Source: Filosporella fistucella (lineage: Eukaryota; Ascomycota; Leotiomycetes; Helotiales). From it: DNA of 64,000 nucleotides. The translations under genes and the position numbers were made by a program. The notes under the pieces were generated by a model that did not search any database, had not been told where the DNA came from, and saw only the letters and a program-made list of their open reading frames with translations. The stretch spans positions 124,001 to 188,000 of the forward strand of contig JAQJZZ010000017.1 of NCBI GenBank assembly GCA_030077755.1, written 5' to 3'. Positions 20,941 through 32,347 of this stretch are shown piece by piece (the stretch's first letter is position 1; each line of letters starts with the position of its first letter).

Positions 20941-23900
20941 ATGGCGCCTCTTGTGGATAACCCTTTGATCGCATCCGCGACTCTACACAATCCTTGTAGG
21001 TGTTCTTTTGGCTTTAGAGAGACATGCTAACAAAATAGTGCCACTTCATCTTCATACCTATGTCTGGCCCTTTGCCATCATATGGCCCATCTTCCTTCGA
21101 TTCTTTCTCTCCGAAGACCTCTATAATAAGCATATTGGTGGCTCTGAATGGACATTTGTTTGGTGCGGAAGCATCATCACGGCGCAAAGTTTGGTCTGGC
21201 TATGTACACACTGGAACGTTAATTTGAGATCACTATTCACTTCAATATCTGCCAAGACGGTGGAAGATGCGAAACTCATCAAGGTGATTCCGGTAGCAAA
21301 TGCTGGATCTGCGGATATTTGCACAATCGATAGAGATAATGTTTGTCCCCCTATTGTAGGAATTTGCAGAAGTGGGAGGAATGCTAACATCTCCAGGCTG
21401 GTGGCAAGAACAATGTATCTTTTCTCTTCCAAAAGAGAAGGTTCCTCTATGATCCAGCGACAAAGTCATTCGCCCCTCTTGTCTACGCCATCGACGCTGA
21501 GCCGAAGCCCCTAATTGAGGAATTCCAGAAATCCCGAGGACTAACAACCGAATCTGAAATCTCCAGAATCCAACAGCATTATGGAAATAACACCTTCGAC
21601 ATTCCAGTCCCTACCTTCACTGAACTGTTCAAAGAGCATGCCGTGGCACCATTCTTCGTTTTCCAGATTTTCTGTGTCGGATTATGGATGTTGGATGAGT
21701 ACTGGTATTACTCCCTGTTCACTCTCTTCATGCTTGTTATGTTCGAGAGTACAGTTGTGTGGCAGCGTCAAAGAACCTTGAATGAATTTCGCGGAATGAG
21801 CATCAAGCCATACGATATCTGGGTATACCGAAAGAATAAGTGGGAGGAGACTCAAAGTGATAAACTTCTGCCCGGTGATTTGGTTTCTGTCGGACGTACC
21901 AAGGAGGATAGTGGTGTTGCTTGCGATATGCTTCTGGTTGAAGGAAGTGCTATTGTCAACGAGGCCATGTTATCTGGAGAAAGTACGCCACTTTTGAAAG
22001 ATTCTGTCCGTCTGAGACCTGCAGATGCCCTTTTGGAACCAGAAGGATTGGACAAGAATGCTTTCCTATACGGAGGAACCAAAGTTCTGCAAATCACCCA
22101 TGGAAACAGCGATGAAGCAAGGCCAAAATTGGCATCTGGAGTATCAGCTCCTCCTGATGATGGTGCAATGGCAATTGTTGTCAAGACCGGATTTGAGACT
22201 TCTCAAGGAAGCTTGGTCCGAACCATGATTTACTCTACGGAACGTGTTTCAGCCAACAACGCTGAGGCACTTCTGTTTATCCTGTTCCTGTTGATCTTCG
22301 CAATCGCCGCATCTTGGTATGTTTGGGATGAGGGTGTCAAGAAGGACCGTAAAAGATCCAAGCTTCTCCTCGACTGCGTTTTAATCGTCACCAGTGTCGT
22401 ACCTCCTGAGCTGCCCATGGAATTGAGTTTGGCTGTGAATACCAGTCTTGCTGCTCTTAGTCGTTACGCCATCTACTGCACGGAGCCTTTCCGTATCCCA
22501 TTCGCTGGACGAGTTGATGTTGCTTGCTTTGACAAGACAGGGACTTTGACTGGAGAAGATCTTGTCGTCGAAGGAATCGCTGGTCTTGGACTCGGGCATT
22601 CTGGAACCAACACACCACGAGAGAAAGATGGCGCTCATAGCCATATTACACCTGTTCAACATGCTGGATTGGAGACAACTCTTGTTCTTGCCACTGCACA
22701 CGCTCTTGTCAAACTCGATGAAGGTGACATTGTTGGAGATCCAATGGAGAAAGCTACATTGACCTCTCTTGGATGGACTCTTGGCAAGAACGATATTCTT
22801 TCCAGCAAGCAGATGACCCATGGAAAGGACAAACACCACCACACTACATCTACCGCATCGAACAGTGTACAAATCAAGCGTCGATTCCAATTCTCTTCGG
22901 CGCTCAAACGTCAAAGCTCCGTGGCAACCATCACCCACCTCAGCCCTGAAACAGGAAAGAAAATCAAGAGTACTTTCGTTGGTGTCAAGGGAGCTCCCGA
23001 GACAATCATGAAGATGTTGGTTACGGTTCCTGCTGATTATGAGGAAACCTTCAAATATTTCACCCGTAAAGGATCCCGTGTCCTTGCACTCGCCTACAAG
23101 CATCTTTCCACCGACCAGGAACTCGGATCCGGCAGAATCAATGAATTGAAGCGAGAAAAGGTTGAGGCTGAATTACATTTTGCCGGTTTCCTCGTCTTAC
23201 ATTGCCCGCTGAAGGATGATGCCAAGAAGTCTGTTCAAATGCTCAACGAAAGCTCCCACCGTGTTGTTATGATTACTGGAGACAATCCCCTTACAGCTTG
23301 TCACGTCGCTCATGAAGTAGAAATTGTCGACAGAGATGTTTTGATCCTTGACGCACCTGAGCACGACGATTCTGGAGAGAAACTTGTCTGGAGAAGTGTG
23401 GACGATGCAATTTCAATCCCTGTTGATCCTACCAAGCCAATTGATCCCAAAATCATTGAGAACAACGATCTCTGTGTTACTGGCTACGCCCTTGCCAAAT
23501 TCAAGGGACAAGTCGCTCTCTCTAGCATCTATCGATACACCTGGGTATATGCTCGTGTCTCTCCAAAGCAAAAGGAAGAAATCTTGATGGGCCTGAAGGA
23601 TCTTGGATATCATACCCTCATGGCTGGTGACGGTACAAACGATGTCGGTGCTCTCAAGCAGGCCCATATCGGTGTCGCCTTACTCAATGGTTCCCAAGAT
23701 GATCTCAACCGGATTGCTGAACATTTCAGAAATACTAAGATGAAGGAACTATACGAAAAGCAAGTGCAGATGATGAAACGCTTCAACCAGCCAACTCCAC
23801 CTGTTCCCGTCGCCATTGCTCACTTGTATCCTGCCGGTCCCACCAATCCCCACCATGACACCGCCGTAAAGCGTGAATTGGAAAAGAAGGGAACTGCTGT

Positions 23901-25029
23901 CGCTCTGACCGAAACTGCTGCCGATAAGACGAACGGCGTTGAAACCATTACCTCTCCAGGAGCACAAGCTATCATTGACAGCCAGCCCAAGCAAAGTGAA
24001 GCACAAAAGAAAGCTTCCAGCTTGGCCGAGAAGTTGACCGCAAGCATGACCGAAATGGAACTGGACGATGATGAACCACCAACTATCAAGCTTGGTGATG
24101 CATCAGTCGCTGCACCATTCACCAGCAAGCTCAGCAATGTTATTGCTATTCCAAACATCATCCGACAAGGACGTTGTACTCTTGTTGCCACCATTCAAAT
24201 GTACAAGATTCTCGCACTCAACTGTTTGATCAGCGCCTACAGTCTTAGTGTTTTGTACCTTGAAGGTATCAAATTTGGAGATGGTCAAGTAACAATTAGT
24301 GGAATGCTCATGAGTGTTTGTTTCTTGTCTATTTCAAGAGCGAAATCCGTGGAAGGGCTCTCAAAGGAGCGTCCGCAACCAAACATCTTCAACTTCTATA
24401 TCATTGGATCTATTCTAGGTCAATTCGCTATTCATATCGTTACACTCATTTATATTGCCCGCTTCTGCGATAAGATTGCTCCGTAAGTACACCTTGTTTG
24501 ATCTAAGGGTACTGCTAATATTCGCAGACGTGATCCAGATATTGATCTTGAGGGAGAATTCACCCCTTCATTGTTGAACAGTGCAGTGTATCTCCTGCAG
24601 TTGATCCAACAAATCTCGACTTTCGCCATCAATTACCAAGGTCGGCCATTCAGAGAGGCTCTTTCAGAGAATCGTGGAATGTATTGGGGTATCATCGGTG
24701 TTTCCGCCATTGCCTTCTCCTGCTCAACGGAATTCATTCCAGAGATCAACGAGAAGATGCGATTGGTACCATTTACTTCAGAGTTCAAGACAACATTGAC
24801 TGTCACCATGATTGTCGATTATGTCGGATGCTTCGTTATTGAAAAGGTCCTGAAGGCATTATTCAGTGATTATAAGCCAAAAGACATTGCCATTCGACGC
24901 CCTGACCAATTGGCTCGGGAAGCAAAGAGGGCAGAAGATGAACAAAAAGAGATTATGAGATTGGAGGAAGAGAGATCCGCGAAGGCGATAGAGGAGTTAG
25001 AGAAGAAGTTGGCGAGCCTAAGAGGTTAA
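20941..25029 (+). CDS. spf1: P5A-type ATPase (Spf1/ATP13A1 family)
   Basis: An endoplasmic-reticulum P-type ATPase. The family removes mistargeted tail-anchored and other transmembrane helices from the ER membrane, and its loss disturbs ER protein quality control, sterol and calcium homeostasis. Four exons join to 1314 aa: 20941-20995, 21039-21340, 21397-24482 and 24528-25029. N-terminal transmembrane helices start near residue 20. The actuator loop reads MLSGESTPLLK. The helix-4 signature is VPPELPMELS, the PPELP form diagnostic of P5A. The phosphorylation site DKTGTLTGED has its aspartate at residue 498. Later come KGAPE, MITGDNPLTA and the hinge MAGDGTNDVGALKQAH. Six C-terminal helices end in a charged Glu/Lys-rich tail. 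Length (about 1300) is standard. The start ATG gives a continuous frame through all exons. Confidence 0.96.
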
Positions 25030-25459
25030 TAGTGTATATGACTTGATAGACTGTAGTATAGAATGCACGTTGATTCATATCATCGCTTAGAGATTGGGGG
25101 CGATGACCGGGGTGTGTAACCGTATAATTGAAACTGCCATGCCCAGCCAAAACTTCTGCCTCCGTTTCCTTTTCTCCATCGTGGATATTCATCCTCGCCA
25201 TCAACATGAAGCTCGCTTTACAAGAAAATGTTCAAACCTGCCCTGAAAATCATGCCCCGCATTCACGTCATGGCACAGGTTCATTCCCTGCAGTCCCGCC
25301 CACTGCCAAGACAACGCGAGTTGAAGAACAGGGCAGAGACATCAGCTAGCCACAATCTCTGCGAGCACTGAGACAAGTCTTCTACTGTTTACACCCGTTG
25401 ATCATCATCTTCATTTTGCTATCACTTTTTACAACTGATTGCAGATATCAAGCGACAAG
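25030..25459. other. intergenic, 430 bp
   Basis: This is the Spf1 3' region and the Yvc1 promoter. The frame at 25128-25349 is a shadow without features. Confidence 0.5.
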
Positions 25460-27540
25460 ATGGTGCAATGGAAGAAGCTGTTTGGTGTTGGTGGAAGGTT
25501 TGTCGAGCCCCGCGAGGTGGAGAGATTCAAGCTGATTGAAATAGTAACGACAACCACCGGTGGGCAGATGAGGCTCGCCGTCGTATGTATTTCTTCTACC
25601 AATTATTCACATTTCTAACGTATCTATATAGTCCTCCCTACCTACCATGACGAAGGAATTCCTTCCGCCATTGCCGCTCCCGAAGTTACGAAAGTAGCTC
25701 TCCGTCTGCGCTACCTTATCGAAGAAGCTGTCCCATGTGAGCTGGAACCGACCAAGATTACGGAATCGCATAGCAGAATTATCACACATGGCGTTATCCA
25801 AGCTGCGCGCGAGGCAGGTGGACGTGAATATGGTGCTTGTGTTGTATATGCGCTGCTGGTGAATAAACGATGGTTCAAGAAGCAAGCTATGCTGGAGCTT
25901 TGGGACGCGGATCTGCATAATATCCGCGCAACGGCCTGTGAAGTTATTGCAAAGCAATTGTATGTTTCTCAATTGATGATTGGCATCCTGGATTGGGCTA
26001 ATATGATATAGGATCGAGACGGAAGAGGATCAGGGCTATCTGCTGCAGGATATCCTACTTAAACGCTATTCCGTCATGATTGATGGCGAGCAAACTGCTC
26101 CAGCCAATGTCATCGAACGAGCTGTCGACTTGCACGCGCTACGAGTTACAGGCAGTTCCGGATACCAAAAATGTGTCAATTACCTATGGAGAGGATGGCT
26201 AGTTCAGGATGAGAATGATCCAAGTCGATTTGTGGAATACAAGAAGAAGGACAATACCAAATACTGGACTCACGTCGATCCCGATCGCATGCGAGCTCCT
26301 GTTTATCAAAACGCTACACAAATCATATTTTCTCTCATTTACCTAGGACTTTACACCGGAGCCATCAACACTGTCAACCCCACTGGAGATTTGGATGTCG
26401 TCGAAATCGTGCTTTATATCTTCACACTTGGTTTCCTCTGTGATGAATTTTCGAAATTGTGGAAAGTTGGACGCTTTTATCTGGGATTCTGGAATATTTT
26501 TAATTTGATCTTGTATGCGTTGCTAACAACCAGTTTGGTTACGAGATTTATTGCGCTCAGCTATCCTCTACCACCGGGACATGAGCATGATCCTAATCCG
26601 GATAAGGGAACACAGAGGGAGAAATTCAATGAATTGAGTTATAATTTCTTGGGTAAGTCTTCATCTGGTGCTCGAGAACATATCTAATAATCCAGCTTTC
26701 TCCGCGCCAATGTTCTGGATGCGATTACTCCTCTACCTAGATAGCATCCGCTTCTTCGGTGCAATGCTAGTAGTCCTCAAAGTCATGATGAAAGAATCTC
26801 TTATCTTCTTCGCCCTCCTCATTGTTATTATAGTTGGTTTCCTTCAAGCATTCGTTGGAATGGACAACGCAGACTCCAATAAAGACGCTACCTCGTTCAT
26901 CCTCCAAGCCATGGCCAACGCCGTCATGCAATCCCCTGATTTCACCGGCTTCGATAATTTTGCTCCGCCTTTCGGAATAATCCTCTATTACATCTTTGCA
27001 TTCCTGATCATGGTCGTATTACTCAATATCCTCATCGCCCTGTACAACTCGGCCTACGAAGACATAACCGACAATGCAATCGACGAGTATATGGCTCTTT
27101 TCTCCCAGAAAACAATGCAATTCGTCCGTGCTCCCGATGAGAACGTCTTCATCGCCCCTCTCAACCTCGTGGAAATCTTCTTCCTCGTCCTGCCCCTCGA
27201 ATGGTGGGTACCACGTCGTACCTACGCAAAACTGAATGATTACGTAATGGCAGTCCTATACTCCCCTCTCTTACTCATCGCAGCATGGTTTGAAACACGT
27301 TCTGCGATAATGGTGAAGAGTAATCGCAAGAGGGGAGAGGAAGACGATGATACGGTTGAGGAGTGGGAACAGATGGCTTCGGAAGTCGATTTTGAGGCTG
27401 AGGGATGGACCAAGAAGGTGCACGCCGTGAAGCCAAATGTAGAGGAGGATCAAGCTACGACGCAAGTTAAGGCTCTGAGAGAGGAGGTGAAGGAGTTGAA
27501 GGAGCTGATTCTGAAGCTTGTGGAGAAGAATGGAGCATGA
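25460..27540 (+). CDS. yvc1: vacuolar TRP-like cation channel (YVC1 family)
   Basis: A TRP-family cation channel, releasing calcium from the vacuole in yeast. Five exons join in frame to 629 aa: 25460-25497, 25545-25582, 25632-25959, 26012-26652 and 26696-27540. Two 38-nt exons at the 5' end are needed; reading straight through the first intron gives a shorter unrelated N-terminus. The N-terminal cytosolic helical part includes LRLRYLIEEAVPCELEP. Transmembrane helices lie around IIFSLIYLGLYTGAI, IVLYIFTLGFLCDEF, FYLGFWNIFNLILY, FFALLIVIIVGFLQ and IFAFLIMVVLLNILIALYN. The pore loop follows FVGMDNADSN. An acidic segment EEDDDTVEEWEQ and a C-terminal coiled coil (EEVKELKELILKLVEK) close the protein, as in fungal Yvc1. 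It lies head-to-tail behind spf1. Confidence 0.93.
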
Positions 27541-28858
27541 GAAGCCAAGTTCGAGAGTTGTGACCGTGGAGAGAATGGTACGATTCGTGTATTTATTTTA
27601 TATGTGGGCGACGAAAAGCGAGACTTTTGGGTTGGGCGATGAATTTAATGAAGCATTGATTTACTGTAATGTTTAGGAACACAGATTGAGATTAATTCCC
27701 AAAAAGGTGTATACATATTTCGAGTTTCGAGATCCATAGCTGAAATTGTGCCAGTATAATTGACCATTCGGATTTGGACCCCAATTCCCCCCTTGCCCTC
27801 TTTTCTATTCTCATCAAAAAATGCAGCAGCTGAGATCTGCAGTGGCACCGGGTCGGCTCGTATGCATGTGTTGGTGTTTCAAGTTCACAGCCTTTCTTTG
27901 ATCTATTTCCAGAGCATATTATATATTGTTACATTGGGAGGTATCATGAAATGGTGCGATGGAAGTATTGGGGGTGGCCACGAAGAACGTTGGTGAGCAT
28001 CGGTTGAAGCGACCTTTTTGATCTGAAACAGATGTGAGCTAAGAGATTATGTGTTCTCTATAGAAGCTCGGAATCGTTCGGCAGTCGAATAGATTTCCTA
28101 CTGCTAATCTTGCTGGCCGCGAAAATTGTGGTATTTTAGGAGTGGCGGGGTAAGTGTTGGTGTTTCGAGGCATGCCGTTGGTATTTATTTCTGCCACATT
28201 TCTCCTGTGCAAGTACATGAAGTCAGCGACGATGTTGCCCTTGGTGTTACAGAGCGGTAATTCCAAATTATTCACAGGCAGTAATTCCTCCTCACTTTGT
28301 TCCCCTTTTCTCTTGTGTTAGGCGACGGAGATCGCGAGCAGTGTTGGTGTTTCCAGCCAAGCTGGCTGTACCAGTATAACTTTTGTATCCGGTGTGTCGT
28401 CTGGTTTGTTTGTTTTTAGAACTGTGAGTTGTTCTCTCAATTCTTGAAGGACAGGTGTTCTCTTGCTATAAGAAACTGCTCGTGAGAGCTTGATTTGGAG
28501 TGATCCTCCACTTTGAACGTTGGTCAATCAACTGTGTGTTCTTATTTCGTACGGTTGATGGCCAGTCCTGAGGCCTAACCAACCTGTCTGATTATTGTAT
28601 ATACATAGCGACTGGCAAAACTCTAACGATCGGCTGAGTTGTGGTCAGAAAGGTCGTGGGCAAGATGTTGGATAATCGAAGAGACGTTTCACATTTATGA
28701 GAGGGAGTGTTGCAAGCATTTGGACGCTATTTCAAGTACAAGTGCATCAAGTAAACTTAGGCGGTATAAAGGTGTGTCTGCTATGCCACTGCTTTCCTTC
28801 TGAAACCCTTTACTATTCGATTTTTCGACAATCGCTGATCAGACACAAAGCAGACAAT
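27541..28858. other. intergenic, 1318 bp, with a 13-bp word three times
   Basis: No convincing gene is seen. GTGTTGGTGTTTC occurs at 27868-27880, 28154-28166 and 28341-28353. Minus-strand frames at 28039-28275 and 28318-28527 start without ATG and lack recognisable domains. Confidence 0.45.
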
Positions 28859-29912
28859 ATGACGCCGCTTCACGTTCTTGCTGTTATTTTAGCTTTTGGA
28901 GTATCACTCGCTCAGTAAAGGATTCCAATACTCTTTCTCAACTGCAAGGCTAATTTATCTTCAGCGCAAGCTGGTCCATCGAAGCCAACTGTAATGCAGC
29001 TCAACAAGAACTACTGAAAGAAGAACTTGAAAGTGCCCGCGAAATGGCGCTCAATGCAGCTTCTGATTTCAGCATGACGGAAGAAGAGCTTCAACTTCGA
29101 TTCTATAACGATTTCATTGCAAAAGCTGATCGAGACGGTCTAGCCAACAGACATGCCATGTTTCAGATTTACAGCAATATTGCCATGATGCTCAACTCAG
29201 ACAATCCACATACAGAATATGCATTCACTATCAGCTGTGAAAATCGACCGCCCTGTGCACGGTGGGGTAAATTCCCCGTCAACCAGGGCATAATGGCATA
29301 TATGGACGATTCTACGAAAAATCTAAACATTTGTGACTCATTTTTCTACTACCATCCTATCGGTCAAGAAGCTGGTGCGATATCAACGTTGAATGCAACT
29401 GGATACTGTCGTAACCCGAAAAGTACCTTAACCTTGAGGGATGCCCGGATGGCACGAAGTTCAATTCTCTTACATCAATTTACCCACACCAATTATGTTA
29501 TGGGGAGCCTAGGCGCGTAAGTGACTCTGCGTACTTGTGTTGTACGAAGCTAATATGAGCGTTTAGGGCCAAAATATATGCCTCGGGATTCAGGGACAAC
29601 TGGGATCTGCCACGTGGAAGATTCAACAGATCATGCAGTAAGGTCGAGATGGGAGAACAGATTGAATGCCCTGACTCAAATAATTCTACTATTGAAGGCC
29701 TGTGTCCACCGGGAAAGGCCGTATATAATGGCGACACATACACTTTTATTGCGGCTGGGTCTTACTTTCTCCGCGCATGCCCCAGTCTTCCTTACCCTGA
29801 TCTGGGTAGTAATACAAAACGTTCTCGAATATCAAGATTTCTTCTCAAGCGCGAATACGAGTGCCCTCACTCGAGATATGATGGCAATGGGTGGGCGAAC
29901 GGGTGGAACTGA
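28859..29912 (+). CDS. secreted metalloprotease-like protein with HQxxH
   Basis: A 317-aa secreted protein. Exons are 28859-28914, 28965-29516 and 29567-29912. The signal peptide is MTPLHVLAVILAFGVSLA, with cleavage near residue 19. Cysteines are scattered (for example EANCNAA, SCENRPPC, NICDSF, GYCRNP, NRSCSKVE, IECPDS, GLCPPG, RACPSL), suggesting several disulphides. At residues 189-193 the sequence is HQFTH within SILLHQFTHTNYVMG. This sits where fungal M35-like and lysine-specific metallo-endopeptidase relatives carry HExxH. The general-base glutamate is therefore replaced by glutamine, while both histidines stay. A downstream AKIYASGFRDNW resembles the segment after the zinc site in that group. 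It may be an inactive, zinc-binding secreted protein. The family call rests on motif layout only. Confidence 0.7.
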
Positions 29913-30355
29913 AGGTTTGGATCCGCGGCATGTGGGTCTGCCCTTGAATGGTTGAAATGTGTAGCAGTTCGTCGTGGATTCTCACGCGACTTTCGATGAT
30001 TCAACAATGATATCTGGCGATTTTTCCTCGGGTAATTAGGTTATGATGGCGGGAAGTGTTTTCGTATCACAAGGTATCCTCTCCACAGTTTAGCGATAGA
30101 GTGCTATAACAAGCCAATATCTCTTCAAATTCCACTTATTGGAATGTGCCAGGTCCCCGATGCCGAATCTGACCATTTTTATCTCCCTCAGCATGAATTA
30201 AAAATTCCTAGAGCACAACCAGCTCGATGATATCCAGCGTGCTCCTTGTTCACGGCATATGCACCGAACCCCCGCATCGAGCGAAAATCGTTCTATCTGT
30301 CTTTTGGGCGGATGCGTGGACATTGTGGAGAAGAAATCTAGATCTGGATGTCAAA
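29913..30355. other. intergenic, 443 bp, between converging genes
   Basis: No coding or structural signal beyond short shadows is seen. Confidence 0.5.
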
Positions 30356-32347
30356 TCAAACATCCACCATAATTCGAGCATACAATACCCCCCACATTGG
30401 CTGAGTTGGCCCGGCCGGGATCCTTTTCCGCAGCATAAATACTGGGTTTTTGCCTTCTTTGTGTAGTTGTTGGAAGATGACAAGAGGTTTCTCATCCGAA
30501 TCGAGACGTCGCTCTGTACCACTGTACATGATGAATAATGCGTATTCTTGCCAGGATGCGTTGATATTGTATTTCTTTAGCGCGGCGAGCAGAATAATGT
30601 AGCAAGGGTCTTCCATATTGACATACACAGATTTGAAGATTTCGATTGTACCACCAGAGGATTGAGTTGCAGGTGCAGGTGTTTGTGATACTTGCCCTGA
30701 CGGTGTTTGCACGCCAGTCTGACCAGGTGCTGCTGGTAGGGTTGGCTGGACGCTGGAATTTGCTGAGGACGAAACTTGAGTTGCAGAGGATCGGGCCTCC
30801 TGATATTGTGTGGGATGAACTATGCTACTTACAGACATAGAAGATCCTAGCCCATAGCTGTTTGAAGTCGGGGAAGTCACCGAAGGATGTATAATCTGAG
30901 TACGTCTGGAAAGGTCACCGACTTGGGCGTTGAGATGAGAAGAGTCTAGTGGAGTGTAGTGAGAGGAGAGTGTTCGCTTCTTACTGATATTCATACTTTT
31001 CAAGGCTGCGTCTAATCCGGGTGACGAGGAGTCTAATTTCCTCTGCGAGACAGCGTCGGCATGCTTTTGTTCGATTTCTGTTTCCAGTATAGGCCATGTA
31101 GCTGAAGCCAGATTGGGCGAGGTAGCATATCCGACAAATGAGCATGCTGGATTATCAGGGAGCATATTCCAAACAGGAACAGGTACAGAAAGAATAAGAA
31201 GTGTGGAATAGCTCTTGAAAACGCCCTCGACTGTCGCCCACTTCGCAAGAAATGGTATATTTTCAAGCCAACGCGTAGCTTTCTTGACATCGAGATCCGG
31301 CTGGTTCTCATCTAATGCCACTGAGATGATGACGTGTGGGATCCGGTATTCCCCGGATGATGTGAGTGAAGATAAAGAGGAAAGTTGGGAAGAATGAGAG
31401 TCATCGAAATCCAGATCCATAGCATCAGCCAAATTATCATCGTTTTTCCGGGCATTAGTATTCTGGGGTGGAAGTATGTTTCTGCGGCACAACTCTATGC
31501 TCGGTGCCTTTGGGTCTTGGGTGCAATTGATATGGATTGGAGTTACACACCACTCCAATTTGACACCCTCTCGCCCTTTCTTGTTCTCCTTTAGCTTGAG
31601 TTGCGAGAGAATCTCGGCGTGAAGACATGACGCGGAAAAAGAGCGTCTGTCAATCCAGTCTTCCAGAACATTTATCAAACTATTCGTGAATGAGTGCTCC
31701 CCTGGCGGTGGAGCTTTGGATTCAAACCCACAAGCCATGATGGCTTCCATGGAACCTTGTAGTGACCGTGTAGTTGCGCTTGCAGCTGCGCATGCATCCA
31801 ATAAAATGAGCACATCCGACTGAGCTTCTGCGAATAAAGTTTGTATAGCTGACCAGTGAACCCTCGGAGAGTTTGGATTCCTTCGGCAGAGCCATTCAGC
31901 TTGTCGCTCACTGTTTATCCTTCCGTGCCCGCCGTAGTAGACGACAAATAAATTATTCTCTCCATCGGACTCCCGTATAAATTCACCAGTCTTCATCATC
32001 AGATCTAGATGGGAATTTCTTGTGGGAATCTGCCATCTATTCGTTTTGAAGCCATAGTCTTGTAGGACATTATCGAGTCGTATCAATTCCGGCTCCACTA
32101 ATAGCTCGTCCTCCTCCCAACGTATTAAGCAGACATTGACGGTTTCGTATCGAGAGCGACCGCGATTCGGGAAAGCACTTTTCGCAGCCTTCTTTCGTCA
32201 GCGACGAAGGATTTCAATTTCAAAGATATGACTCGCATTGTTCAAATCATTTGCAAAGGTTTCGAAGTCTTCTATGTGGTATTGAGCTCGAGATGTATCG
32301 TGGGATGACCCTGATAGAGAGGTATTTGGGGTAGATACCTTCTCCAT
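30356..32347 (-). CDS. caspase-like protein fused to a Ste50-type RA domain
   Basis: A 647-aa protein with two recognisable modules. Exon 1 is 32237-32347 and exon 2 is 30356-32188; the 48-nt intron begins GC (GCGAGT) and ends AG with a CTGAC branch-like word. Leaving it in gives an in-frame TGA at 32198-32200. Removing it yields FANDLNN-AAKSAFPNRGRS, which continues smoothly. Residues about 30-290 form a caspase/C14-like domain: YYGGHG with H125 and LILLDACAA with C170 are the catalytic His/Cys dyad. A Ser/Thr/Pro/Gln-rich linker follows (about 290-550). Residues about 552-625 read IEIFKSVYVNMEDPCY, LLAALKKYNINASWQEYALF and EKPLVIFQQLHKEGKNPVFM. This closely resembles the Ras-association domain of the fungal MAPK adaptor Ste50. 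There is no SAM domain. A role in regulated proteolysis or cell death tied to Ras/MAPK signalling is inference. Confidence 0.85.
32189..32236 (-). other. GC-AG intron in the caspase-RA gene
   Basis: A 48-nt in-frame segment: donor AAT|GCGAGT, branch-like CTGAC, acceptor GAAAGAAG|GCT. It holds the only in-frame stop of the gene. No GT donor in the right phase was found nearby. Confidence 0.6.

Noticed and set aside
22381..23103. 240-codon minus-strand frame inside spf1
   Set aside because: It is a long shadow of a highly biased coding strand and has no independent features.
25498..25544. Yvc1 N-terminus read straight through the first intron
   Set aside because: That frame closes shortly after the second exon. 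Splicing from GTTTGT to ATAG joins the frame that carries the whole channel.
28039..28527. Minus-strand gene with ETPT-like repeats
   Set aside because: The repeated 13-bp word can be read as coding, but there is no ATG, the frames differ, and composition is not protein-like.
32198..32200. In-frame TGA taken as proof that the caspase-RA gene is a pseudogene
   Set aside because: The codon lies inside a 48-nt segment with a usable GC donor, branch-like word and AG acceptor. Removing it gives a continuous, family-consistent N-terminus, and the remaining 611 codons are open.
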